In this document: one piece after another, positions 54,201-63,699 of the stretch | Position numbering within the stretch: the first letter of the stretch is position 1 | How the letters are laid out: every line of letters begins with the position of its first letter | DNA from: Erinaceus europaeus | Lineage: Eukaryota > Chordata > Mammalia > Eulipotyphla > Erinaceidae | Reading direction: 5' to 3' | Assembly (NCBI RefSeq): GCF_950295315.1 | Contig: NC_080176.1 | Location: forward strand, 37,840,189-37,904,188 | Length of the DNA stretch: 64,000 bases | Made by a program: the position numbers and the translations under genes | The notes under the pieces: model-generated | Databases searched by the model: none | What the model was told of the DNA's origin: nothing | Seen by the model: only the letters and a program-made list of their open reading frames with translations

Positions 54201-55028
54201 TGGGAAAAAATGATTAATGAACAGAAAACAAAAAGCAGCAGTACAGCAGATGAGAAAAGGGATCTAAGGGTGAAAGAAGCTAGGAAGTCCATTTTAGGCA
54301 TGTTCCTAGGGGCCCACGACTATCATAGTTTTTGTTTGAATTTGATAGCTAGCATGGAGTTGGACAAAAATATGGTCTGAGAAGGTAGTGTCAGAGTAGG
54401 AAAAAAGGGCTAGAAAGTTGGATTAGAGCAGAGTATCTCCCATTCTTGGAAAAAAAAAATCTATGAATAAAATGAATTGTTTACTTCATCCTGACCCATG
54501 GCCCATATATATATTTATATTTAGCATCAGAGCCTGTGTAACCTCTGAGTCCCTGCTGGTCTGAGCTCACAGCTCATGGTCCCAGCTGGAAGCATTTCAG
54601 GCTGCATTAATTTCAAGACCAGTCTTTCTTGAGTGGCAGGCTAGGATGTCCAGCCTCTCTTTGGAGACTGGGGCAGTCCCTACCATTGCTGCTTTATGAT
54701 GAAGGCAAGGTCCTGGGAAGGCCCACAAGAAGGCTTATGATGATGTGCCTGATGAAAGTGACCACTGAAGGTCCTCACCCCATTTAACACCCACACAGAA
54801 TATGGAGATGTATTTTGTGGTATGTCAGTATCGAATAAGGAGAAGAAAGACTAATGTTCTCTCTGTGAGAGACATTAAATATGTGAGTCATCTCTGAACA
54901 GGACTGAAGTTATGAGTTCCAGAGACATTATTTAAAAAAAAAATGAATGTCCATCATACTTGTACTTCAGAGCAGTTGTTCTGGAGGGCTACAGTGTCTG
55001 GATTGGACAGAATTATCTTGGACTACTT
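54201..55028 (-). other. OSBPL1A intron, unclassified
   Basis: 54500-54830 is relatively GC-rich and reads like an old repeat, but no family or gene can be supported. Confidence 0.35.
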
Positions 55029-55029
55029 T

Positions 55030-55600
55030 TCTGTGTTTTAGTTGCTCATCTATAAAGATTTTAAAACAATTCTTTGCATACATACCTCATCTAATTTTCT
55101 AATGGGGTTGTTTGTTTTATTGGTGCTATGTTTACTGAGTTTCTTATGTATTTTGCTTATTAGTCCTCTATCTAAAGTATGTTGTATAAAGATCTCCCAT
55201 TCTGTAGGTTGTCTTTCTGTTTGGGTGAAGGTATGCTTTGCTATGCAGAAGCTTTTTCAGTCTGATGTAGTCACATTGATTTTTTTTTTTTGCTTTCATT
55301 TTCCTTGCTGTTGGGCTTGAGCCCTTGAAGGCACTTCTGAAGCAAAGATCATGAAGTGCTGTGCCAATGAGTCCTTCTATGTATTTGGTAGTTTCTCGTC
55401 TAATGTCCATGTCTTTGATGGAGTTGACTTGCACACAGTGATGTGTGCTGGTCCAGTTTCACTCATTTCCAAGTTTCAATACCATTTTCCCAACACCACT
55501 TGTTGAAGAGATGCTCCTTTTTCCACTTAATGTTTTGGGCTCCCTCATCAAAAATTAGTTGTCCACTGATGTGGGGGCCTCCTTCCTTACTTCTTTCTCA
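55030..55600 (-). mobile_element. Old L1 ORF2 fragment
   Basis: Reverse-strand ORF2 C-terminal region (CTATGCAGAAGCTTTTTCAG, TTTGATGGAGTTGACTTGCA, CCAACACCACTTGTTGAAGA). Codons are recognisable but broken. Confidence 0.8.
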
Positions 55601-55639
55601 TCCACCTTTCTTTCTTCCTTCCCTTTTTCAAAAGCTCAT

Positions 55640-55860
55640 GTGATTAAATTCTCTATTTTCCATATATGAAGGAAACTGTCTATTGGTTGTCTTTCATCTA
55701 CTTCCCTGAGCATAATCACCTCCAGCTCTATCCATTTTGTCCAGTAAAACACAATATCATCTTTTTAAATGTTCAGGTAGTACTTCATTCAGCATGTGCT
55801 CCATAATTTTTTTTATCCAGTCATCTATCAATAGGCATTAAGTCGGTAACTGAATTATGT
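55640..55860 (-). mobile_element. Old L1 ORF2 3' end, minus arm
   Basis: TTCCCTGAGCATAATCACCT, CCAGCTCTATCCATTTTGTC and ATCCAGTCATCTATCAATAG read as L1 ORF2 end in reverse. Confidence 0.6.
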
Positions 55861-55864
55861 GGGG

Positions 55865-56590
55865 GAGTGTGTGCTATTGTAATAGCCAAAATTTGGAAAC
55901 AAAACAAATGTTTAATGACAGGCAAGTAGTTAAGGAAGCTGTGGTGCATATACACAATTGAACGCTACTCAGGTGTGAAAAAAGGTAAAATATTTTCTTT
56001 TCCTACATCTTGGATGAAATATGAAGCAAAGGGTGTCGGATGGTAGCATAGCAGGTTAAGCGGTGGTGGCGCAATTTCCGGCATAAGGAACCAGGTTCGA
56101 GGCCCCAGCACCCAACCTATAGGGGAGTCACTTCACAAGCCGTGAAGCAGGTCTGCAGGTGTCTATCTTTCTCTCCCCCCTCTGTTTTCCCCTACTCTCT
56201 CCATTTCTCTCTGTCCTATCCAACAATGATGACATCATCAAAACAATAAAACAGCAAGGGCAGCAAAAGGGAATAAACAAATATATAAAAAAGAAATATG
56301 AAGCAAATATATTGTGTAGCAAGTCAGAAGGAGTAGGATGAATACTAGATGACTTCACTCATAGGTGAAACACTTAAGGAACAAAAAAAGGGAAGATACA
56401 GGGAAAAACTTTAATTAGATTTGGCCTAACAGTTACATAGAGATTAAAGAGCCAAGGACAATCAAGGGGTTTGAGGGAGCAGTAGAGGAAAGGGACAAGT
56501 CTGTGGAGAGTGTGGCATTGACACCTGTCATGCAAAAACATGAAACTGTACCTGTGACAATCATGCTATAAATCAACATTTATCTAGTCA
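55865..56590 (+). mobile_element. Old L1 ORF2 3' end, plus arm, split by SINE
   Basis: AATAGCCAAAATTTGGAAAC, AAGCTGTGGTGCATATACAC, then 56308 onward GTAGCAAGTCAGAAGGAGTA and ACTTCACTCATAGGTGAAAC, continuing into a 3'UTR-like stretch. Confidence 0.7.
56031..56292 (+). mobile_element. SINE type A with exact 15-bp TSD
   Basis: GGATGGTAGCATAGCAGGTT, CCAGGTTCGAGGCCCCAGCA, GCCGTGAAGCAGGTCTGCAG. GAAATATGAAGCAAA is repeated exactly at 56016-56030 and 56293-56307. Confidence 0.95.
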
Positions 56591-56668
56591 AGTCATCTAA
56601 AAAAAAAGGAAACTCTTCAAAACGTTCTTGGATGTTTTGTGTCCTGTATCCATTAAAGACAACGACAC

Positions 56669-56940
56669 AGGGAGTTGGGCGGTAGCGCAGTGGGTTAAGC
56701 GCATGTGGCACGAAGTGCAAGATCCGGCATAAGGATCCTGGTTCGAGCCCCTAGCTCCCCATCTGCAGGGGAGTTGCTTCACAAGTAGTGAAGCAGGTCT
56801 GCAGGTGTCTATCTTTCTCTCTCCATTTCTCTCTGTCCTATCTAACAATGATGACATCAATAACAGCAACAATAACTACAACAACAATAAAAAAGGACAA
56901 AAGGGAAGATAAATAAATATTTTTAAAGTTTTTTTAAAAG
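56669..56940 (+). mobile_element. SINE type A, without 3' module
   Basis: GGGCGGTAGCGCAGTGGGTT A-box, CCTGGTTCGAGCCCCTAGCT B-box, AACAACAATAAAAAAGG. The C/T-rich block is shortened. Confidence 0.93.
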
Positions 56941-56959
56941 ACAGATATGTTTATCCTAC

Positions 56960-57268
56960 TTTTTTTTTTTGCCTCCAGGGTTATTGCTGGGGCTCAGTGC
57001 CTACACTACGAATCCACTGCTCCTGGAAGCCATTTTTTTCAATTTATTATTATTACTAGTATTATTATTTTATTATTGAGAGGACAGAGAGAAATTGAGA
57101 GGGGAGGAAGATAGGTAGAGAGAAAGATAGGCACCTGCAAACTTGCTTCACCACTTGTGAAGCAACCCTCCTAAAGGTTGGAAGCCAGGGGCTTAAACCA
57201 GGAACCTTGCACAGGTCCTTGTGCTTTGTACTGTGTATGTTTTACTCGGTGTGCCACTGCCCAGCCCC
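56960..57268 (-). mobile_element. SINE type A, with 3' module
   Basis: T11, GCCTCCAGGGTTATTGCTGG, ATTATTGAGAGGACAGAGAG, GGGGCTTAAACCAGGAACCT, GCCACTGCCCAGCCCC. Confidence 0.92.
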
Positions 57269-57269
57269 T

Positions 57270-57700
57270 ATCCTATTTCTAATATAACAACTTTTCAGAC
57301 AATTAAATGTAGTTGTGTTGTGTTTGTCTTTCTTGGGTTAAAGGTTTCCAATGTCTTTGTGAATTTCCCTATTGCCTTGGGTGGTGTCTGTAGTCTGACC
57401 AATCTAATGCACTAGTCACAAACACTGATCTAGTTAAGGTTAGGGTTAGTGTTAGCAGAATCACTCAAGTTTCCATTTCTCAGGATGAGAAACTATTTGC
57501 TTAAAAACAAGGATCCATAAAATCATTAAAGCCCTTGTTCTTAGAACAGTTTAGGTTTGGGGAAGCCTTAGAGCATGTCTTTAAAACTGGCCCCCTTAAA
57601 TATCAAGCTGTCAGACTAACCTCATATTCCTGCCTATCAAACAAACCTCCATTCTAGGTTCTCAGCTTGTTCTAATGAAAATGGTAAGTGATATGAAAGA
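57270..57700 (-). other. OSBPL1A intron, no recognised element
   Basis: Nothing supported; AGTTAAGGTTAGGGTTAGTG at 57433 includes two telomere-like units only. Confidence 0.4.
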
Positions 57701-57705
57701 TAGTA

Positions 57706-57985
57706 CGGGCGAGTCGGGCGTAGCGTAGTGGGTTAAGCGCACGTGGCACAAAGTGCAAGGACCAGCGTAAGGATCCCGGTTTGAGTCCCTGGCTCCCCTC
57801 CTGCAGTGGAGTCACTTCACAAGCCGTGAAGCAGGTCTGCAGGTGTCTATCTTTCTCTCCCCCTGTCTTCCCCTCCTCTCTCCATTTCTCTCTGTCCTAT
57901 CCAACAACGACTACATCAGTAACAACAATAATAAAACTACAACAATAAAACAAGGGCAACAAAAGGATATAAATAAATAAATATA
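57706..57985 (+). mobile_element. SINE type A, without 3' module
   Basis: GGGCGAGTCGGGCGTAGCGT, CCCGGTTTGAGTCCCTGGCT, GCCGTGAAGCAGGTCTGCAG, AAAACAAGGGCAACAAAAGG. Confidence 0.93.
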
Positions 57986-58134
57986 GTATGAAACAGCTTC
58001 CCATCCAGAGCTCACATCTAACATGTCAATCTTCAAAAATTTCACATAATAGAGAGCCTTTTAAAGATGGCCTATATTGATATGTTTGTTCATGGAAAAG
58101 GAAGATACTCCTTTTAGATGTAAGAGTGAGCTAT

Positions 58135-58225
58135 ATCAGCCAGGGAGATGACTCAGCAACAGAATGTAGGACTTGTGTGCATGAGGGCCCAGGTCTGATC
58201 TCTTGCACCACTGAAGTCAGAATTA
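58135..58225 (+). mobile_element. Old SINE head
   Basis: GCCAGGGAGATGACTCAGCA, GGGCCCAGGTCTGATCTCTT. Confidence 0.5.
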
Positions 58226-58603
58226 GTAGTTTCGCCAGTCGTTCTGCCATATAATGGGTGCTTTTCCAATGAGTTAAGGCACTGACCTAAAAACAAGACA
58301 GCATCATATTCTGTAACTAGAAAACAAGTTCTTGAAGTCAACTGGAATAATAATAAAGTAAAGTCTATGTAAAAATAGTAATAATTAAGTACTTAAACTT
58401 TGTTGCCATTCTCTGAAATACCAATGAGAGAAACACAAAATATGTCTGAAATACAATTCTAATTCAGTATTTTCACTTAAGAAGTTAAATCTTCTCTACC
58501 ATAGACATGCACACATATAAAGATTACAGTAAATTCCTGGCCATGTGGAGGACAGCCTTTAGTGCGTAGCATGAAGGTTTCCAATGTAATTATAAAATAT
58601 CTT

Positions 58604-58744
58604 TTTTTATTTTTTTTTAAGTTTTTACTTATTAATGAAAAAGAACCAGACATCATTCTGGTACATGTGCTGCCGGGGATTGAGCTCAGGACCTCATGCT
58701 TGAGAGTCCAATACTTTATCCACTGCGCCACTTCCCAGACTATC
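58604..58744 (-). mobile_element. SINE type C with exact TSD
   Basis: T-run, AAGAACCAGACATCATTCTG, GGGGATTGAGCTCAGGACCT, TTTATCCACTGCGCCACTTC. ATAAAATATCTT is repeated at 58592-58603 and 58745-58756. Confidence 0.95.
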
Positions 58745-58889
58745 ATAAAATATCTTGTTTAAAATTATTTTAGAGACTTCTGAGCTACTGTATATGTATG
58801 TGATCACTAGGGGTTGAAAGAGGTCCCCACATATGATAAACTGCATGCTCTACCATGTGTGATGTCTCTCTCTCTCATTATTGTGGTTT

Positions 58890-59070
58890 TTTTTGGGGGG
58901 TGTATTTCTTTATTGGGAGATTAATGGGTTATAGTCAACAACAAAAAATATAGTAACAAAAAATAAAATCCAGTAGTTTTTACATGTATAACATTTCTCA
59001 GTTTTCTACATAACAATTCAACCCCCTCTAGGTCCTCTGACATCATGTTCCAAGACCTGAACCTGAGGGG
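58890..59070 (-). mobile_element. L1-short 3' end
   Basis: GTATTTCTTTATTGGGAGAT, TAATGGGTTATAGTCAACAA, CATCATGTTCCAAGACCTGA. Confidence 0.85.
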
Positions 59071-59339
59071 AGGGGTATTTTTTGAAGTAAAATTACATTA
59101 TAACATTACACAAGATTCAGGTATGCATCACTGCAAATTAACACGGGAGTCCTTTTTGTCCTGATTTTTTAACCCTCACACCTTTCTTTCTTCCTTCCCT
59201 TTTTACTTATAAAAAATAATTTTGTATTTGTATAGGAAAATGTTCTTATAAGGAGATGAACAGTGAGGAACTGAGCAAAAAATAAAAACTGATGTTTTGA
59301 TACATTTCACCAAATTACATAAATAAGAAAAAAAAAAAA

Positions 59340-59516
59340 CACCTCAGGGTCAGGAGTTAGGTCACCCAATACAGCAAATGCTTACTGTGTGTGAAGCTTC
59401 AAGTCCCAATCCCAGCATCACATGGGAACACGGCCACACTAGGGGACGCTCCAGAGGTGGTAGGACAGTGCTATCATGATTCTCTAGATATATCTATATA
59501 TCTATATTAAATAAAA
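59340..59516 (+). mobile_element. Old tRNA-derived SINE with (TATC)n tail
   Basis: AGGAGTTAGGTCACCCAATA, CAAGTCCCAATCCCAGCATC, GATATATCTATATATCTATA. Confidence 0.5.
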
Positions 59517-59517
59517 C

Positions 59518-59955
59518 AGAGACCCCAAAGCTTCATCTGCAATATTCCAGCCTTTAGGTTCATGATTAGTCAACAATTTGTTTCACTCTATATGTTAACT
59601 CTTTTTTCAGCCACCAGGTTCCAGATGCTACTATGATGCCAGCCGGATTTCCCTGGACAGATGACCCCATCAATGTGTCCTGAAGCCACACTTCCTCAGA
59701 GCCCTGCCCCACTAGGGAAAGAGAGAGACAGGCTAGGAGTATGAATCAATGCCCATATTCAGTGGGGAAGCAATTACAGAAGCCAGACCTTCCACCTTCC
59801 GCACCCCATGACCCTGGGTCAATGCTCCCAGAGGGATGAAGAATAGGAAAGCTATCAATGGAGGGGATGGGATACGGAGTTCTGGTGGTGGGAATTGTAC
59901 CCCTCTTATCCTATGGTCTTGTCAGTGTTTCCATTTTATAAATAAAAATCAAATA
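59518..59955 (+). mobile_element. L1-long 3'UTR copy
   Basis: GAGACCCCAAAGCTTCATCT to GGTGGTGGGAATTGTACCCC and TTATAAATAAAAATC. Only a few differences from the copies at 14998 and 46053. Confidence 0.88.
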
Positions 59956-60299
59956 TATATATATACCCAGACCATTTGTGAGGCTACAGCATTAGGGGTG
60001 GGGCTGAGAAAAAAGAAAAGAGTGAACTACAGCACTGGATGGGAAATGTTTAACTATTTCCATAAAACTTCAGCATTTCTGGGAATAGAAGAACAGAGAA
60101 AGTAAAGAGTGGATCTAGACTCCACTGAGTGTCTATTAAACTGCTCCGCTTAGATACTGCAAATATAACCACCTTTGATTAAAAAAAAAATTCTACAATG
60201 TATAGATACTATTAAAAAGAAAAGTCCCATATTTTAGATAATTTGGCTAAAATAGCTATAGGTAGTAGTGACAGGATTTGCACCCAGATCTATATGTTT

Positions 60300-60495
60300 T
60301 TTATTTTTATTTATAAAATGGAAATATTGATAAGACTACAGGATAAGAGGGGTGCATTTTCATACAATTCCCACCCCCAGAACTCAGTATCCAATCCCCT
60401 CCCCCTGATAGTTTCCCTATTTTTTATCCCTCTGGGAGTATGGACCTAGGATCATTGTGGGGTGCAGAAGGTGAAAGGTCAGGCTTCTGTAATTT
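60300..60495 (-). mobile_element. L1-long 3' end
   Basis: TTTTTATTTATAAAATGGAA, AATTCCCACCCCCAGAACTC, TATTTTTTATCCCTCTGGGA, GCAGAAGGTGAAAGGTCAGG. Confidence 0.85.
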
Positions 60496-61273
60496 TATCT
60501 TTTCTATCTCCTTTCTTTTTTCTGCAGAAAGGCAGACTGTGTGTGTGTAGAGGGGGAACAGTAAATGAATAAACTTTTGATGGCAGAAGGATTGCAAAAC
60601 ATGCATATCAGCTGGGCTTGCTGGTAACAGATCACTCCACAATATATTGACTTAAGACAGCTAATGCTGATTCAGCTCACGATTACTTTAGTCTTTGTAA
60701 GTGCTACTGCACTTTTATAGTCCTTAACAAGGCAGCTAATACAACCAGAATTATTGCCGGTGCCTGTACTGCAATGCACTCCACTGGATCTTGGAGAGAG
60801 TCTGGTTATGGCCCCCACATACCTCCAAATACTGATAGCTTCTGCCTTGAGTGGCTGTATTCCTTTGCTATCACACTTTTACAGTCTGTCATACTTCCTC
60901 ATGTCTCATTTTCTAATTTTAATTCTGCTGGAAATGTGAAAAGCAGATTTTATTTTTTTAACTTACTATAAATGCCCCCATAAAGCATTGATCAGTTATG
61001 AGAAAATTCTCAAATAATATTGTGTCTAACCTATCTTGGAGAAATGCTAAAATGTACGTCTGTGACAAAGTCCTGTAAGTCAGAAATTCCTCAATAGTGT
61101 GGTAAAAAAATAATTTTGTGTGTTATCAGTGAATCCCAAGATATACTGCTTTTAGCACATAGGTCTGGTGTCACTCATTTTGGCATTGAAGAAAAACCAT
61201 TTATACTTACATTTGGAACTTCAGATATAACTGAGTGCTCTTTTGTATTTATGTTAAGATCAGTAACAGTTAC
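60496..61273 (-). other. OSBPL1A intron downstream of exon, unclassified
   Basis: No gene; 60560-60900 may be an old element but I cannot place it. Confidence 0.35.
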
Positions 61274-61385
61274 CTTCAAGCATGTTCCTGATTTCTTTGT
61301 CTTGAGTAACTTCTTTCGCTGTCTGTCCATTGCCATTAACAACAGTGGTGTCAACATTATATTCTAAAAGCAGCATTACCAACTC
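61274..61385 (-). CDS. OSBPL1A: OSBPL1A exon: end of second ankyrin repeat
   Basis: The first exon of the gene in this window; 112 bp, 37 codons plus one base, starting in phase 0. It reads ELVMLLLEYN..., the second helix of an ankyrin repeat, then NGNGQTAKEV and EIRNMLE. It corresponds to about residues 95-131 of human ORP1L. The acceptor is TTCTTCTAG and the donor GTAACT; the G left over pairs with CT of the next exon to give Ala. Upstream exons with the start codon and TPLH-containing repeats were searched for in 61386-64000 and not seen. Hedgehog-side differences from human (from memory) fall in the stretch after AKEVT. Confidence 0.95.
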
Positions 61386-61444
61386 CTAGAAGAACAAAGA
61401 AGTTATTTTTTTGCTATAAATACTTTATTATGTATCTTTTAAAA

Positions 61445-61590
61445 TATTATTTTTATTTTATTTTAACCAGAGCACAACTCAGCTCTGGCTTATGGTGGTG
61501 CTGGCCATTGAACCTGGGGCACTAGAGCCTCAGGCGTATACATGTCATTTTACATATGTAATCATGCTCTCTCTCTCCAGCCCTACGTGA
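61445..61590 (-). mobile_element. SINE type D, 60 bp from an OSBPL1A exon
   Basis: AACCAGAGCACAACTCAGCT, GGCCATTGAACCTGGGGCAC, GAGCCTCAGGCGTATACATG. Confidence 0.8.
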
Positions 61591-61894
61591 CATGCCTTTT
61601 TAAAATTACTACTACTAGCTTTCCACAACTGAAAAAATACTATGTAGGAATCTTCATATCACCACCATTTATGTCTATCCCTAAACAAAAATTTTGTGCT
61701 TAAACTCTTCCTGGTCAAGATACATTATCTGACAAATTGGTCAAGTACTATCTGCTAAGAAATAAGAAGAATAAAGTATGAGCTTAGATCATGATACTTT
61801 TTAGGATGCCACAACATTAGAACAATACTGCACACAACTAGAATACTAGAAGCACATAAACACTGTAGCAAAAGCTAAGTCAATCAAAGTCAAG

Positions 61895-62050
61895 GGGGGT
61901 GGAGACAGCATAATGGTTATGCAAAGAGACTCTCATGCCTGAGGCTCCTAAATCCCAGGTTCAGTGTCTGAACCACCAGAAGCCAGAGCTAATCAGTGCT
62001 TTAGTGAAAAAAGAAAAAAAAGGAAAAAAGAAAAAAAAATATATATATAT
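61895..62050 (+). mobile_element. SINE type D
   Basis: GGAGACAGCATAATGGTTAT, CTCTCATGCCTGAGGCTCCT, CCCAGGTTCAGTGTCTGAAC, A-rich then (AT)n end. Confidence 0.85.
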
Positions 62051-62194
62051 CATGAATAATGCCCAACTTGCCCTAATTCTACTTCTCAGTAAACTGTCCA
62101 TCATCCACTTCCTGCACCATTACTTTGCTATTTTCAAGAAATAATTCATCTCGGATGGAACAGAGAAAAAGCTAATACCAAAGAAAAAAGGCTA

Positions 62195-62465
62195 GTAGGC
62201 AAAATTCACACACTATAGATTTTATCCATTTAAAGTATACAAGTCTATGGCTTTTATATTCACAAAGTTGTACAGCAATCATTATCTGATGTTAGAACAT
62301 TCCTCAAAAGAAAATCCCACACCCATAAACAATTCTCCACAATCTCCTTTATCTTTGCCTCTGGCAACCACTTATCTACTTTACTTCTTCAGATTTATCT
62401 GTTGTGGGCTTTTCTATTCCTATATTAGTCCAGTATGAGTTCTTGTGGGTATGGTTTCTTTCATT
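62195..62465. mobile_element. Ancient L1M-like fragment
   Basis: CAAAATTCACACACTATAGA, TTCACAAAGTTGTACAGCAA, CCTCTGGCAACCACTTATCT and AGATTTATCTGTTGTGGGCT match a pattern common in old mammalian L1 3' regions. Confidence 0.55.
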
Positions 62466-62489
62466 TAGTTTAACCCCAAGGTTAAGAGA

Positions 62490-62627
62490 CACAATGCCTT
62501 CCAAAGTCTGAAGGAGTGGTCAGGTGACAGCTTACTCAACAGAGTGCCTGCCTCATTATGCCTTTGGACTCAGACTTGTGCGGTTTCCCCACATGGGAGC
62601 ACTATGGATGGCACCAAGGAAAGCTCC
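62490..62627 (+). mobile_element. Old tRNA-derived SINE
   Basis: GAGTGGTCAGGTGACAGCTT head, CCCACATGGGAGCACTATGG. Confidence 0.45.
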
Positions 62628-62746
62628 AGTCACATAGCATAATTGTTATGCAAAAGACTTTCATGCCCTAGGCTCTGAGATCCCAGGTTCAATCCCCAGG
62701 CCCTCCAGAGTAGAGCAGTGTTGATTAAATAAATAAATAAATAAAT
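62628..62746 (+). mobile_element. SINE type D
   Basis: ACATAGCATAATTGTTATGC, CATGCCCTAGGCTCTGAGAT, CCCAGGTTCAATCCCCAGGC, AATAAATAAATAAATAAAT. Confidence 0.82.
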
Positions 62747-62749
62747 AGT

Positions 62750-62965
62750 AGCAGGACCAGGCGGTGGTGCGCCTGGTTAAGCGCACACATTACAGTGCGC
62801 AAGGACCCAGGTTCAATTCCCTGGCCCCCACCTGCAGGGGGAAAGCTTCATGAACGGTGAAGCTGGGCTGCAGGTAACTCTTTCTCCCTCTCTTATCTCC
62901 CACTTCCCTTACAATTTCTTTCTGTCTCTATCCAATAATAAATAAATTTAAAAAGTTCTTTTAAA
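62750..62965 (+). mobile_element. SINE type B
   Basis: GACCAGGCGGTGGTGCGCCT A-box, CCCAGGTTCAATTCCCTGGC B-box, GGTGAAGCTGGGCTGCAGGT, ATCCAATAATAAATAAAT. Confidence 0.92.
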
Positions 62966-63297
62966 AAAAAAAAGTAGCTGTATTAAGATTTTTTTTTTAA
63001 AGGCAATCTTTAAAAGTCTTATGGTCATTCCTCTCCCTGTCTCTCTTCAACTCAACCCAGTTAGAAATAAAAGAATTAATGAAAACCTCCAAGTTGTCCC
63101 AGGAGCAGTGAAATCACAGATGCATAAGGTCCTTGCAGTGCCAAAAAATTAAAATTAAAAAAAAAAAAACTGAAGGGGACTGATTTTTTTTTTCAGCCAA
63201 GACATCTGTATCTGTATGTAGCCAAACTACCTTTCAAACACAGAAATGTCACTTTCAGACATAAGAATTCTCAATTTCCCATATGACTTTCTTTAGA
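62966..63297 (-). other. OSBPL1A intron with one SINE-module scrap
   Basis: 63095-63160 (TCCCAGGAGCAGTGAAATCA) resembles a lone type A 3' module. Otherwise nothing recognised. Confidence 0.4.
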
Positions 63298-63309
63298 AAG
63301 TTCCAAAAG

Positions 63310-63609
63310 CCAGGGGGTTGTGCACTGGGTTAAACGCACATAGTAGGAAGCACAAGGACCCAACCAAGGATCCTGGTTCAAGCCTCCAGCTCCTCACTTG
63401 CAGGGAGGTTGTTTCATAAGTGGTGAAGCAGGTCTGCAGGTATCCCTTCTCTCTCGCTCTCACTCTCCCTCTCCTTCTCAATTTCCCTCTGTCCTATCCA
63501 ATAAATGAATAAAATGGAAAAAAAAAAAAAAAGGCCTGTAAGAGCAGTGGATTCATAGTGCAGGCTGACCCAGCCTCAGTGATAACCCTATAGGCAAAAA
63601 AAAAAAAGC
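63310..63609 (+). mobile_element. SINE type A, with altered 3' hairpin and exact TSD
   Basis: CCAGGGGGTTGTGCACTGGG, CCTGGTTCAAGCCTCCAGCT B-box, GGTGAAGCAGGTCTGCAGGT; 3' module arms read GCCTGTAAG and CCTATAGGC. AAGTTCCAAAAG is repeated at 63298-63309 and 63610-63621. Confidence 0.93.
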
Positions 63610-63699
63610 AAGTTCCAAAAGCTGTAATCCACCAGATAAAAGAGAAATCAAGATGAAAGACATGGGATCTAGAAAACAGGAACTCCATTAAGAAAGCAG

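Larger units (their letters stand above)
9581..61385 (-). other. OSBPL1A: OSBPL1A (ORP1L) gene, partial: 11 internal exons
   Basis: Eleven minus-strand exons with AG/GT splice sites and matching phases join into one 999-nt frame without a stop. The protein matches ORP1L, corresponding to about residues 95-427 of the roughly 950-residue human protein (from memory). ORP1L is a sterol-binding protein of late endosomes: its ankyrin repeats bind Rab7, its PH domain binds phosphoinositides, an FFAT motif contacts VAP on the ER, and the C-terminal ORD binds sterol and lipid. Only the ankyrin/PH half is present here. Intron lengths from 5' to 3' of the gene are 11164, 1820, 7229, 87, 1089, 102, 5470, 3560, 7953 and 12332 bp. 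No promoter, start codon, stop codon or poly(A) site of the gene is in the window. Confidence 0.96.

Noticed and set aside
57433..57452. Interstitial telomere repeat
   Set aside because: Only two GGTTAG-like units are present, within chance expectation.
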